Shown: positions 34,496 to 45,817 of the stretch, piece after piece | How positions within the stretch are numbered: the first letter of the stretch is position 1 | Layout of the letters: the number at the start of each line of letters is the position of its first letter | NCBI GenBank assembly: GCA_014621425.1 | Contig: JAANBB010000001.1 | Span: forward strand, 372,001 to 436,000 | Source: Cylindrodendrum hubeiense | Lineage: Eukaryota > Ascomycota > Sordariomycetes > Hypocreales > Nectriaceae | Direction: 5' to 3' | Length of the DNA: 64,000 bases | Notes under the pieces: model-generated | The model's input: only the letters and a program-made list of their open reading frames with translations | Databases searched by the model: none | What the model was told of the DNA's origin: nothing | Translations under genes and position numbers: made by a program

Positions 34496-36011
34496 TGTCG
34501 AGTTCTAGTTTCGAGCGATTCCCTCAGGTGCAGAAGCAAAGATGATATGAAAGTAGGATAGCTGAGATCGATAGCATGAATGTGTGTATTCGACAAGTTT
34601 ACAATTTCTGCAGTTGCGCCATTACCAGTAAAATATATAAGTGCAACCACGGGACCTTTAACTCCGAGCCCTATCGGGATCACCAAGAATCTTCGTGATT
34701 CGGTATGCTTATGACTCTTTTCGTCCTCGGGTCCTCATTACAGCGATTCCCGAATTTCTCCCCTCCTCCCCTGCGCCATGTGCCATGCCCCCGGAAGTTG
34801 AATTTCCGATTAGGCTAATGAGTGTGGTACCCCCGCACCTTTGGGCTCAAGCTTGACTTCCTAGAGTCGAAGGCCTTAGTCTCAGTCAAGCCCTCCTTAT
34901 AATCCTTGGAAGAATCAATGAAGTGCCACATGCTTTTCGCAGTAGCTGATTTCCGGATTGCGGCCATCCAGTGCTTTTAGTCACTTGGTCCATTGAGCTT
35001 GGCACATGAAATGGCATCCGTATCCCTTACACCACTCATAATAGATACCTGTAGGCAACAGCGAAAGCTGATGAATATCGTTGTAAGATCTAGCTTGGAT
35101 AAGCTCAATCACAATCCCAGGCTGTGAAGTAAGGGACATAGGGAAGATGGCCCAGGTAGTGGCAGTAGAAGGATTGGAAAGGACAGCTCAATACATGTCC
35201 ACTTGTGAGCTCAAGGTGTCCACATGACACCTTAGCAGGGGCCTTGATAAGCAACATCATTTGATAGATATCGTTCGCTTCAGTATGGGCAAACTGGGCT
35301 CATACCTGCATAGCCAACCACAGCAAGTGGGATAATCACTCTGCTAATGCGTAACGATAACTTAGTTCATGCTCATTTTATCGGACTCCACCAGGGTTAT
35401 CGCAGTCGGATTAGTACCGTATAGCATAGACACCAAGAGATGCTGCTGAGAATCAAAGATGCACCTCCTTCCAACCAACGACCAAGTGTTTCAAAGCTGA
35501 AGATCGAGCTGGGGGCTAGGCATCGCATGAGGTAGACACACCACGCATTGTTTTGGCAGCTCCAGAGGGCACGGATTTAGAGGGGCGGTGCAATTCTTGT
35601 ACTGTTGGTTTCAGGATCCCTTGGGATGTTGGGTCAAGGAGGAATACGAAGAGATCCATGTCACTTCTCGTAACTTATCCCTGTTAGTTGCCGCCTTGTC
35701 CGGCTGGTGGCGGTTCGATTGACCCACTTCAACTTAGCGAAAGCTCGTTGGCGAATGGTCTCGTAGAAATGAGTCGGATGAGCGGCAGCAAAGCGGACCG
35801 TGTGTGTGCGCCACGGGGGCTAAGCAAGCGTTGGTGCTACCAGTTGGGAGACGTGGAAGGAGCTAGCAAAGCTTGATAGACGGCAAGGAAGCTGGATAAA
35901 GCGTCGAGGGTGTTTCATTCTTTAATCGTTTCATCAACGGTATAAAATCATGTGCCTCTCGGCCCATCCGCGACCAAGAGTCGACCATTACCGCCTTGGT
36001 CGATAGAGATC
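34496..36011. other. Intergenic, promoter-rich region upstream of divergent genes
   Basis: About 1.5 kb. Holds the promoters of the EGF/propeller gene and of the type II membrane protein. One short frame at 35,688-35,876 has no features. No RNA gene or mobile element seen. Confidence 0.5.
35941..35947 (+). promoter_or_regulatory. TATA box of the type II membrane protein gene
   Basis: TATAAAA lies 71 bp upstream of ATG 36012. An in-frame ATG at 35952 is only a few bases after it and would not be within the transcript, which supports the 36012 start. Confidence 0.55.
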
Positions 36012-37484
36012 ATGCTTACCAGCACTATGCGCTTCAAAAACCCGAGGGGCGCGGTGGTTGCGGCCGTGATCACTACATTCATTCTTCTTTTGGTCGCTTT
36101 TCCCGTCGACATCACCAGTAACCTTGTTGGGGCGCTTCAACATCCCTTGGGCACCAAAGAAACAAATGTCTCCTCCAAGCACGATCGCATTGACAGCAAG
36201 AGCGACGATTACCGAGTTCTCACGAGTACACGAAATGTCATGGGCTTCTACAACAAAATCGTGGTCAAGAAGAGGGGTCTCAAAATCATGAACCCGACCT
36301 TGCTCGAGCTGCCGCGTGGCAGTAAGTACGATTTCTTGGTAATTGCAAGGGCACCGCATGTCGACAAGCAAATCAACGGTACCAAATATAAGCTTGCCCG
36401 CCAAGTTGCCATGTTCGCCAACCTCACGTACAACAAAGCTCGGCGACCAGAGCTCACGACGGGCACATGGTCCAAACTGTTGGTCCAGGACTTTGTCGGG
36501 CCAGAACATCACTGCAAGAATCAGCCCAAAATGGACAAGTACATTGGGCCTGAAGATATGAAACTGTTCTGGACGCGGAAAGGAGCGCCCCTGCTCATCT
36601 TCACCAACCAGGTCAACGACGAGAACCTATGCGAAGGCATGTTTCTGATTGACGCCCGGGCTGCCGTGCCGGAGCTTGTAAAAGTGTTGGCCGGACATGC
36701 ACTGCAGATGCCACCAGTCCAATTCCAGCAGCCAACGGGGCTACGTCGTCAGGCCCCGGCCGGCCACGAAGCAGACCCCCGGTATCAGCGCGAAAAGAAT
36801 TGGGCGCCCGTCCAATCACCATTCAGCGAAGACGATGACGAGCTCCTTTTCATGGTGGAGCCTTGCCGATTGTTCCGATGGGCATCGAGCGATGAGCCAG
36901 TGGAGGAGATTGGGGCGGAGCCGGAGTCGGCTGTCGAGGCACCTTACCCGCCTGGGATCGAGGCTAAGATGACCCGGCACAGCGCAGAGATGACGTGTGT
37001 ACATGACGTAATGATGGCTGAAAAACATGTTCACCAGTCGACACCAATGCTCAGCGTGACGCTTTGCAATCGCGGGACATGCGAGCCTCATGAGGGCAAC
37101 ACAGTGATGATAGGGATGGTGCAGCGTCGTTACGATCCACCGGGTTATCCCTTTACCTGGTACGATCGAAGGATAGCCGCCTATGCTTCAACGCCGCCTT
37201 ATAACATGATGAGTGTGAGCAAGAAGCTCACATACCACGGCGAGGTGGACAGTAAGTATATATGGACTGGGAGCATGGTGTACTTCTTAAACCAGACAGA
37301 CATTCCTTATAATAGGAATCACGGCTTCCTGGATGATGAGGTCTGGTTAAGCTTTGGAATCGGGGACTCGGCTCCAGGATGGATAGACGTGAAAGCAAGG
37401 GATCTGGTGGAGGATCACTATTTTTGCCAGGGCGCATTAGACACGTACAGAAAGAGCGTTCAAGGAAATATTATGACCTCATAG
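36012..37484 (+). CDS. Uncharacterised type II membrane protein, possibly glycosyltransferase-like
   Basis: Single exon, about 490 aa from ATG 36012. A short basic N-terminus (FKNPRG) precedes one membrane helix (VVAAVITTFILLLVAFPV), followed by a long luminal part with N-glycosylation sites, the layout of Golgi glycosyltransferases. Conserved-looking stretches are NPTLLELPRGSKYDFLVIAR, EKNWAPVQSPF, DELLFMVEPCRL, YDRRIAAYASTPPYNMMSVS and IWTGSMVYFLN. The EKNW and EP-x-R-L elements resemble those of propeller-type glycoside phosphorylases and fungal mannosyltransferases, but I cannot assign a family with confidence and no DxD site is certain. Eight cysteines in the luminal part could pair. The TATA box position fixes the start. 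Confidence 0.65.
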   Translation: MLTSTMRFKNPRGAVVAAVITTFILLLVAFPVDITSNLVGALQHPLGTKETNVSSKHDRIDSKSDDYRVLTSTRNVMGFYNKIVVKKRGLKIMNPTLLELPRGSKYDFLVIARAPHVDKQINGTKYKLARQVAMFANLTYNKARRPELTTGTWSKLLVQDFVGPEHHCKNQPKMDKYIGPEDMKLFWTRKGAPLLIFTNQVNDENLCEGMFLIDARAAVPELVKVLAGHALQMPPVQFQQPTGLRRQAPAGHEADPRYQREKNWAPVQSPFSEDDDELLFMVEPCRLFRWASSDEPVEEIGAEPESAVEAPYPPGIEAKMTRHSAEMTCVHDVMMAEKHVHQSTPMLSVTLCNRGTCEPHEGNTVMIGMVQRRYDPPGYPFTWYDRRIAAYASTPPYNMMSVSKKLTYHGEVDSKYIWTGSMVYFLNQTDIPYNRNHGFLDDEVWLSFGIGDSAPGWIDVKARDLVEDHYFCQGALDTYRKSVQGNIMTS

Positions 37485-38013
37485 CATAGGGCAAGGAATT
37501 CAAAAGATTATCTACTTCAAGGATTGATTCATTATCGAATTCATCTTATCACGAGTCTCGAATTCGACCATTGATATTTCATATTATGGAGCAAGTGCTG
37601 CATAGAGTACCCATATTAGAAGCATGTCTTGATGGTCATCTGGGTATGATACTATCAAGACACCTGGCACTTTTATCGAATGTTAATAATAATCACTTTA
37701 ATATGATTGAGAAGTAATAAAATTCCATTTCAGGGTTATAGAGCCTTAAAGCCCCTTCCTATATCCTAATTAAGCATCCAGTTCCACAAAACTGTTCCAA
37801 TGGCATAAATTAAGCCATTAAATATCCATTCTTGATCAATCTTTTGCAGTATTACGTCCCCTAAATTAAACCATACGACTGAATAGGGCCAGTCTCTCGA
37901 CCCTGTTGGGGTGTTGAATCCCCCTATGGCGCAGGTGGAATGGAAGATATCCTCTCCTAGCCCAAAGAGAGGCTCAAAGTGGAAACCACCTTATCGTGAG
38001 CAGTAATAGCTTC
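37485..38013. other. Intergenic, convergent 3' regions
   Basis: AT-rich 3' flanks of the membrane protein gene and the repeat precursor gene. No gene recognised. Confidence 0.5.
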
Positions 38014-38110
38014 CTAGTTGAGGGTATCGCCGAGAACACTGATCAGATAAGGAACAATGACACCAACCAAGCCCTGGAGGACATTTCCGAGCCAGGCCTC
38101 CTGAGCCTCC
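38014..38110 (-). repeat. Peptide core repeat 3 (C-terminal)
   Basis: Encodes a third related helix, preceded by SEEAQE. It shares the LGxVL and VxVPYLIS pattern but ends the protein without a Lys-Arg site. Confidence 0.7.
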
Positions 38111-39338
38111 TCAGACCCCATAGCACTCAAGGCCTGCTCACGGCGAGACAGGTTCTCATCTCTCTTTCCGAAATGAGACCTAGTAGTGAACATGCTGGCA
38201 GGGAAGAAAAACTCCTCCTCGCGAGCATCAAGTTCCCGCTTGCCGAGGACATCCTTGAGAGTGCTGATAAGGAGAGGAAGGACGATGCCAACCACAGTCT
38301 GCAGCACATCCCCAAGCCCCTGCTTCTGAGCCTCAGTCATATGCGCAGCGTTTCCAGCCAGCATAGCCTTGACCGCCTCCTCCGTCTTAGCGGCAATTTC
38401 GGCCTGCAAGGCATCGCTCGCCTCGATAGCTTCATGTCGGACGGAGATAGATAGGCTCGCACTTGGGGGCTTAACTGGGGGAGCAGGGGCGGCGGGTGGC
38501 GCAGGGTTGACGGGGGGAGCAGGGACGGCGGGAGGAGCAGGGGCGACGGGGGGCTTAGGAAAGTGGAAAGGGAAGAAGAAAGACTCCTCAGCCTCCTCAG
38601 ACTGCATGGCCTTTCCGGCCTTGTTGCGGCGGGACATTCTCTTGGAGCGCCTCGAGCCAGTATCGAGGCTGAGACCGAGAAGGCCACTACCGGAACCGGC
38701 TGCCAGCGAGCAATGGGAGCAACAGGAGGGGTAACGGTAGTACTAGTAGGAGGGATAGCGGGAGGATTGGCGGGAGAAGTGGTGGGAGGCGTGGTGGGAG
38801 GAGTGGTAGGAGGTGTGGTGGGAGGGAAGGTAAAAGGAGGGAAGGTCAGGGGCCAGCGGAAAGGAGGCTTGTTCCAGGGAAATGGAAGAGTCAGGAAGGG
38901 CCAGAGTTCTTCCTCAGACTCCTTGGACTCTGCAGCCTCTCCACGAGTGTAGATGTCGAGTTCTCGCTTGCTGAGGATACCCTTGACGGCGTCGATGATG
39001 TAAGGAGCCACGATACCGGCCACAGTTGAAACGACGGTTCCAAGCCAGACCTCCTGAGCCTCGGTCATCTGCGTAGCCTCTTCAGAATGGCTGGCCTTCA
39101 TGGCCTTGATGGCTTCCGCAGTCTGCATTTCAATCTCGGCCTTCATGGCACCCGAGGCCTGCACGGCGTTATCAGCCTTCTCGGCCTCCTCGCGGGCAGC
39201 GAGACCGTCGTCGCGCGTTTCCAAGCTCTCCAGAAGGTTGGATTCGCCACGGGCAGCCAGAGCAGCGTAGGTGCTGGCTGCTGGCGCCGCCATGGTGCTG
39301 CTGAGCAGGAACGTGAGAATGAAGGAGACTGGCTTCAT
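38014..39338 (-). CDS. Secreted repeat precursor with Lys-Arg-delimited hydrophobic helices (Kex2-processed peptide candidate), frame lost mid-gene
   Basis: From ATG 39338: signal peptide (MKPVSFILTFLLSSTMAAPA), a charged helical pro-region, then core 1 (about residues 96-125, bases 38,956-39,055), a glycine-containing hydrophobic amphipathic helix ending in KR and followed by ELD. A Pro/Thr-rich linker follows (about residues 147-208). The frame then changes near 38,705-38,715. The second frame carries a dibasic stretch, a Pro/Ala-rich linker, core 2 (38,227-38,325), again ending in KR-ELD, and core 3 (38,014-38,110), which closes the protein without KR. The cores share the pattern LGxVxxxxxGIVxPxxI. 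Each unit repeats an E/A-rich helix, MTEAQ and the core. Kex2 cleavage should release roughly 30-residue helical peptides. Membrane-active function, as in known fungal Kex2-released helical peptides, is inference. The 3' half of the first frame is Arg-rich noise. Confidence 0.65.
38227..38325 (-). repeat. Peptide core repeat 2
   Basis: Encodes the second core, ending in GKRELD and preceded by MTEAQK. It matches repeat 1 at the glycines, the Pro and the KRELD end. Confidence 0.75.
38956..39055 (-). repeat. Peptide core repeat 1
   Basis: Encodes the first amphipathic helical core, ending in SKRELD. Preceded by MTEAQE. Confidence 0.75.
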
Positions 39339-42300
39339 TTTGGCGTTGTCGAAGTTGAGCTGCGTGTTCTGCTTTTCTTTTTCTTTTCAGAATCAATGTG
39401 TTTTCAAAATGAGAGTCTGTAGAGAGAGTATTGGATCTGAGTCGATTGATGGGTTGTTGGTGAGGAGTAATCTGTGAGCGAAGATAGTTGCCTTATTATA
39501 CTAAAAAGAAGCCAAAGAGATTTCATCATTTCTAGTTGACCAGTCAAATAATCTGTCTTAGGTACTCGGCAGGTTCTCGGACAGATTATCTCGTGCGATT
39601 TCTGTTAAGCAACTCGTAGGTGTGGGTATGTGGATTCCTGGTCATGGAATTCCAATCCCTAGGCTCCAGCGCGTAGGAGAAACCGGAACGGGGTCAACGA
39701 GTAGCTCTTCTAACAGAGTGAGAACGCGGCAATGTGTCCATCTATTTCCCTCTTCGGGGCCTGTCGCAGATCCACATTGGCCCGTCCGCTCCGCATAATG
39801 TGTAGGATACGGCACGACCCCAACGTTCGCTAGTAAGACCTTCGCATTCCGGACGCAGCCGGGACCTGGAACGCGGGACGATGCGCCACTAGTAATACGT
39901 CTGTTGGCTCATGGTATGAAACGAGATAGGATGGGTAGGTGCATGCCTTGGAGGGGTGATCGCTGGAATGCGGCACGGGGCGTCATTTTGTTAGGGCTGA
40001 GTCGCAGGTATGAAGTCAGCCTTTCTTCACGGACGCATCTCGGAGCTTGCGATGCAGGGTTCAATTGCCCAAGACAGATGGACAAAGGTTCTGCCTGCAA
40101 TTGTGGGTTCTTTCGACGATCTTAGGGCCTCTCCAATAGCAGTTAAACAAGTCAGCAACGTGTGGGGAGGTGCATTGTGTCGCACAGAAGAACTGGAGTT
40201 CGAGAACGCTTATTGCATGCATTTGGATCATGATTACTCGCGACATTTTATGATAGAAAATAAGTCGACATTATGGTAAACGCATAGACCTCTTCATGTT
40301 GCGTAGTTTGCCTAATAATGCTAATCAATTCCCGATTCCTACGAAATGTAACCGGGATCGACTTCTCCGATGCCCATGGCTGGGGAACTGAGACACAGAT
40401 GCCCTCCCCGCAACGCGGTGACTGACTTCTCGGTTCTATCGGATACTTGACACTCCACATTCCACGTGTTAATTAACTGATTGTCAATCAGAACAAGGGT
40501 CATGTAAATCGGTAGGATTAATGCACATTGCCGGTTTTGGCTATCGGTTCACATGTGAGTTTCCCACAAATACGAAATCGACCAATTTATCCATCGTTCT
40601 TAAATAATCGGGACCAAAACACATTTCAATTTCTTAATATCATTCCCCCAATACCAAGTCTACAAAATGATACTGATCAATTGGAGACTCAAGTAACTTT
40701 TACCGCACGTAATCAATGAGGGTTGTTTAAACACCTAGATGGAGTAATATCAGCTACCCTACACTCCGGCTTTCGTTATGTTTCACTGCTGTGACACGTT
40801 GCACCAGCATTGGCCATCCAACACCAAATGCCTGCAGCAGGCTAGTCTCAAATTAAGTCACTTTGATTCGGAGTATATGCAGAGCCTTAGATCAAGCCGT
40901 TCTCGCATACGGCGGCACAGATTAAAATATTATTGAAATCCTTTCTCGGTGTGCCGAACTATGTACACTCAGACAACCCTTGAGCCCCAGAACAGGGTCC
41001 CATTCCAGATTAGCGATTGACGCTGGTTCTTCACTGAAGGATGGACATATGGTATTTTTTCCCCTGTTCACTATTTACTTATCCACCTAGGCGAACCGTC
41101 TCTCCCCACGAGAACACTGAATCTGATCCGAGGCAGAGCATTCACCCGTGGCTATACGCCAATTTAGGGGTAGCCATCCTGTAAACTTTTGGAGTAATGA
41201 GAAACTCCGGCGGGGGGATAAGCATGTCGTCTGCTTCCATCCGGACTTTCTGCCCCACCATCTCATCTTCAGTGGATCCGAGGTCGATCAACAGCGTGGA
41301 CGATCCCTGAAACACGGCTGGTTCCGCTAGTCATGCAGTAGCATTTGAACGTTAAAAGAGTAGCACAGCATAGCATTCGTGAGTGCTGGGACGAAAGTGG
41401 TGTCTAGTATAAGCTCCCAAGGTTCCCAGGTTCAGGTCAGATGTGGGGGCTACAGGCAATAAATCTGGTCGTTGTACCCCTCTCAGCCATTGATTATTCC
41501 CGAGCAACTGCGTTGCCGTCTCTATATCGTGTGGGCAGCACATTCCTGTATATTAACACAGGAAGCCTGTTGTTGGGCACGAATGACGTTTGTGAGACAC
41601 GGAACACTTCGAGGCCCTGCATCATGGATAGAAATTGTCGGACTCGGTGCGAGACTCAAGGGCGACGACTGGAACTTGGGTGTGCTTTATTTATGTCCTT
41701 GGGGTTTATTTTGCAGATCAATTCCCGGATTCCCGTTGCAGCCTGATGTCAAGTCGCTGGGTGGTAGCCGCATTTGGATAAACGAGCTGATTGCCTGGAT
41801 TTGAACATTTGAAGCCAATTTGAGCCTATACGGAGATCCAAATTTGTCACAGCTTACGCCAAGAATGCGTCTCGGCTCATATTTCTTCATTAACTCAAGC
41901 TACCTGGAAATATGGCGTTCCTTCAGCCATTTATCATCATCCGATCTGGAGATGAAAGCACTGTACCAGGTACTCTGGACAGTTCGCCCGGCCAATAGCC
42001 TTCCTGCATATATCAGAGGGACCCACCAGGACGAGACCACCACCGATAAGCCATCCCAGAATACTGCTCCGGAGTAATGATGACATGAGTGTCTGGTTTC
42101 GTAGAAATCATAGAGCCATCTCCGACGTGATGGGGGGAACTGTAGCATCGGGTTTTGGGGAATGACCAACCTCTGTCCTGGTCGATTGCGTCGCACTCGC
42201 GTCTGCAGCTTGCCGGAACCCCCCTCCACAATTGTGGGAAACGCACAGGCCCGAATACCTGTCTCTCGGTGCACTTGGAACCCGACCGACATACCTCCGC

Positions 42301-43059
42301 AGTCCACGACTTCGCGACAACGCACAGGGATTTAGCGATATCCAGGGTGGCAAAGTCACGGGCTGCAGACCTCGACGTCACTGCTGATCAGATGTCGCCT
42401 CAAGGATGTGCCTCTGCTGGATATTCCGGGACCCCGGGTCTGCGGACGACGTCTCATGGCCCTTGTGGTCATGTTTAGACACCAAATCACGTTTCCCCAA
42501 GACTGTACTAGGCTTCGGCTTGGTCTATAAAACTCGAGGTGTCTAGGTGTGTGTGACCTAGTGGGTCCAGGTTCGGAGTACGGACACGGAGTGCGGAGTG
42601 GCAGACCCGAAGTCGATTTATGGTGGCATTCTGTAACCCCGCATCGGGATCGCTTCCGGCTTTGCATCCTCTTATGAATATTGATGACAAACTGTAGAAT
42701 CCACAGTATGACGTTTTTCTATAGAGCTTTAACTTAAACATCCTTGGTCATACGGTTTCCATCTCGCCAATGACGCTTGGTATTGCGTGACGAGCCATTA
42801 CGGGGTGTCGCGAAGTAGCAAGACCCCGACAATTGAGGAGTTAGGGGGGTGCACAGCCCGAGGAAGTGAAAAGCGTATGGCATCAGAGCAATGAAATATT
42901 TCCACATTGACTATAGAGGTAATGAAGTATTTGTAATCGACGATGGCGTCTTGAACTATAATTCTTATTAAAGATCGTATAAGTAGAAGGCTGGTAACCC
43001 AGTCCATCCATAAAGACCTTCTATTTTTACAAGCTTGTTCTAGACACTCTCACATCACC
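39339..43059. other. 3.7-kb region without a supported gene
   Basis: Contains the promoter of the repeat precursor and of the NmrA-like gene. Frames at 40,010-40,279, 41,441-41,804 and 41,900-42,381 were read in all phases and show no domain, no intron-linked extension and no repeated sequence that I can detect. Confidence 0.5.
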
Positions 43060-44038
43060 ATGCCTTCCAGTACCGACGACCTCATCCTTGTTTTTGCTGC
43101 GGCTGGAAAACAAAGCAACTCCCTTATTCCTCCACTTTCGAAGGCCTTTACAAACCTGCGACTTGTTGTTCAAAGCGAATCTTCTAAGGTGAAGCTGCAA
43201 GCCCAGTATCCAAGTGCCGAGGTAGTTCGTGCAGATCAAGGTGACCCGAAAGCGGTTCGAGAACTATTTCGAGGTGTTGTTGCTGCCTACTATGTTGGCC
43301 CAAGTATGCACCACCAAGAGACCCAGAACGGATACTACGCCGTCGATGCTGCCGTGGCGGAACAGAAGGAAGGAAATTTCAAGCATTTCATGTAACACCC
43401 CTCGAAAACCTTTCAGGATTTGACTGACATTACTCAGCTTTGCTTCTGTTCTGAAGCCCCAGCTACGCAGGCCTCTTAATCATGACGGCAAGCGGTATGT
43501 CGAAGAGTACTTGTTTGAGAGCTCTCTCGGGTACACAGTCTTGCAACCTTGTAACTTTCTCGCAGAGAACCTTTTCCCTATCGCAGCCTGGCTGCAGAAG
43601 GACCACCCTATACTCAGTCTGCCTTACAACCACAATATCCCCAACTCCCACATATTCTTAGATGACTTGGCTGAGGCGACCATCAAGATCATCAAGGAGC
43701 GGGAACAGCACTTTCATTCAGAATACCCTTTGTCCTCGACATTCCCCATCGCATACAAAGACCTGGTGCCTGCGGCGGAGAAAGCACTGCAGAAGAAGAT
43801 TGAGATTCGAAAGGCGCCATTTGAGGAAACCGTTAAGAAACTCGTGCAGGGTCAATTCAAGGACAACTACAACGCGGGAAATTTGGACGTCGCTGAGAGG
43901 CTCGTTCTCTGGTACGAAAGGTACGGCCTGAATGGGTCACCAAACATCCTGGAGTGGCTCCTTAACAGGAAAGCGACGACTTTCGAGGAGTGGGTTGAGC
44001 AGCGAGTCAAAATCGCCCGAGAGACACAGCAGAGCTAG
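43060..44038 (+). CDS. NmrA-like NAD(P)-binding protein
   Basis: Two exons (43,060-43,391 and 43,438-44,038) give 310 aa. The Rossmann start LILVFAAAGKQSNSLIPPL replaces the usual G-x-T-G-x-x-G by AAAGKQSNS, so nucleotide binding may be weakened. LRLVVQSES and SAEVVRADQGDP follow the standard order of beta2 and beta3. The later part has VEEYLFESSLGYTVLQPCNFLAENL, the family's substrate-side helix, and HIFLDDLAEATIKII. NmrA-like proteins sense or use NAD(P), either as regulators (NmrA with the GATA factor AreA) or as reductases such as isoflavone-reductase-like enzymes. It lies near a GNAT and a Zn2Cys6 gene; a common function is unproven. Confidence 0.85.
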
Positions 44039-44474
44039 GCTAGACTAGGTAGAGCTTTAAATTAATCCCAATTGAAATTAAATACGGTGTTTTCAAGACG
44101 GCCGTGTAATATAGTAGAATTGTTTGCCGACTTCCACTAGATTTCTACAATCTCCCACAGGAGAATAGGCAGCCCAATACCCAAGCCTCCTTAACCCAAC
44201 TCCTGATTATAAATGAACGAAGCAAGGAACAAATAAAGCAGTCCCAGGATCCTTTTTCTATATGGCTTATTGGCGTGGCTTTTGACATCACTGACTGCGA
44301 TCTCTTTCTCCTCCCGTGTCGCACGCGCCTTGCCTGTGAACGCGACACTCAGGAATGGCACGAAGCAGCTGTCTTGCCAAGCTATTTGCCCTAACACTAG
44401 CATTGATAAAGCCAAGTAGGACAATACGAGTATTCTTTCAAATTTGAAGAGTTTAAAGAATCATAATGTCTTCA
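44039..44474. other. Short convergent intergenic region
   Basis: Lies between the NmrA-like and GNAT stops. A 77-codon minus frame at 44,191-44,424 has two hydrophobic stretches but no recognisable family; I do not call it a gene. Confidence 0.45.
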
Positions 44475-45233
44475 TCAGCTGTTCGGTTTGAGAGATTGCC
44501 TAATTTCCTGCAGTCTTTTAAACTGCTTTCCTTCGGCATCAAAATTATCATCCTTCAACCATAATTCGAGACTCTCTTTGATCAATGGCCAGTCCTCATC
44601 AATGATACTGAACCAAGCCGTATCTCTGCGTCTCCCTTTTATAACCATGTGCTTCCTACAACAGGTTAGCAATATCATAATATATGCTTCAATAGATAGC
44701 CATTACCTAAAGATGCCCTCAAACACGAACCCGAGCCATGTAGCAGCTGAGAGGTTAGGCTTGTTCAGATTATTTGCTTTCCACTCGACTCTGAGATAGT
44801 TCAAATCCTCAAAGGCATGTTTTAGGAGAAGATAAAAGACTTCAGTTGCTCCACGGGTTTTTCTTAATACATCACTAAAGATGACGCTGCCGAGTTCGAG
44901 TCTGCGATGGTCCGGGAAAATGGCCAAATATTCCACCGTCCCCAACGGCTCGGGGCTCAAACTGAGCCCAGGGCTTGGAATAATCGCAAAGTAAAGTGTA
45001 TCAGCCGATGTAATCCATCTGTCAATTAATTCCTGCCAGTCCTTCATCTTAAGGTATGGTCCACCAAATAAATGGGTCCAAGTGTTGGCATTCTTATTAC
45101 CACCGAGATGCTTAAAGCTCGCTGTTGCGTGAGAGGACTCCAATGGGACGAGGGAGACATGGCTTCCGTGGAGTTCGATGCGGGACGGTCTGGTAGACGT
45201 TCCAGACACCAGAGGGCCAACGGGTAACGTCAT
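44475..45233 (-). CDS. GNAT acetyltransferase, RimJ/RimL type
   Basis: Two exons (44,707-45,233 and 44,475-44,655) give 235 aa. The order is that of fungal GNATs of this type: VSLVPLESSHATASFKHL, then WQELIDRWITSADTLYFAII, EPLGTVEYLAIFPDHRRLELGSVIFS with the beta4 and the acetyl-CoA loop region, [60 protein letters not shown] and the WP end. The enzyme transfers acetyl from acetyl-CoA to an amine; the acceptor (small molecule or protein N-terminus) is unknown. Splice restores the conserved [14 protein letters not shown] motif, which confirms the exon junction. Confidence 0.9.
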
Positions 45234-45706
45234 GTCAGATGAGTGGTAAGGCGCCAGGAGAACTCGGGTATTAACGACAAAGGCAGAATGTCCAAGGGTT
45301 TTGTGAATTGTTTTAATAAATTTGAGTTAGAAAACCGCTTTTCTCTCCTTCAGAGGAAGATTCCCGCATCAAAAACAATGCTGACTTGTCAAGCCCGAGC
45401 CCGGACTAGCAGATGGAGTGGACTAAGCCTAGTTAGTCACTCAAGAAACCGTCATATATCACATATTTCGCAGCTGTAATCGGCTGTTGAGACAGACGAG
45501 ACCACCTCCTAACGGCATGCCAACTGATTCTGTGTAATTACTCCGAACGATTCTCCCACTCCAGAGATGAAGATATTCAAATCGGGACGCTATCCGAGTC
45601 GGCGTCTTTCAGACCAGTGAGACAAAAGTGGATCCTCATTGCGTGATGCCGACGGAGTAATTTGCACCGAAAAACCCACCCATCTTAACTCCAGACTATG
45701 AAGTCG
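45234..45706. other. Intergenic between divergent GNAT and Zn2Cys6 genes
   Basis: Holds the GNAT promoter. No gene recognised; it leads into the tandem repeat array before the regulator gene. Confidence 0.5.
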
Positions 45707-45766
45707 ACTCCGATGTGAAGTCACTCCGATGTGAAATCGTTCCGACGTGAGGGTATTCCGATTTGA
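45707..45766 (+). repeat. Tandem array of four 16-bp units in the Zn2Cys6 promoter
   Basis: Four copies of a (A/G)(C/T)TCCGAYKTGA element begin at 45,707, 45,723, 45,739 and 45,755, exactly 16 bp apart. Copies one and two are identical in their first 12 bases, copies three and four have drifted by two or three bases. They end one base before an in-frame ATG at 45,767. Confidence 0.7.
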
Positions 45767-45787
45767 ATGCGCCAGATGCTCTGTCCG

Positions 45788-45811
45788 ACTCCGAATCACA
45801 CTCCGAATCAC
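45788..45811 (+). repeat. Two 12-bp repeats next to the start codon
   Basis: ACTCCGAATCAC occurs twice back to back (45,788-45,799 and 45,800-45,811), and a further ACTCC runs into ATG 45,818. The core TCCGA is shared with the 16-bp array. If translation starts at 45,767, the repeats encode a small NHTP duplication. Confidence 0.65.
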
Positions 45812-45817
45812 ACTCCC

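Noticed and set aside
38369..38952. Plus-strand Gly-rich frames over the repeat precursor
   Set aside because: They are antisense to the Pro-rich linkers and show only GG-x-GG low complexity.
36012..39338. Idea that the type II membrane protein and the repeat precursor form a ribosomal peptide cluster with a UstYa-like oxidase
   Set aside because: The membrane protein lacks the HxxHC motifs of UstYa-like enzymes, and no peptidase or P450 is adjacent.
41900..42381. Minus-strand overlapping frames of 120-140 codons
   Set aside because: No family features in any phase and no continuity across possible introns.
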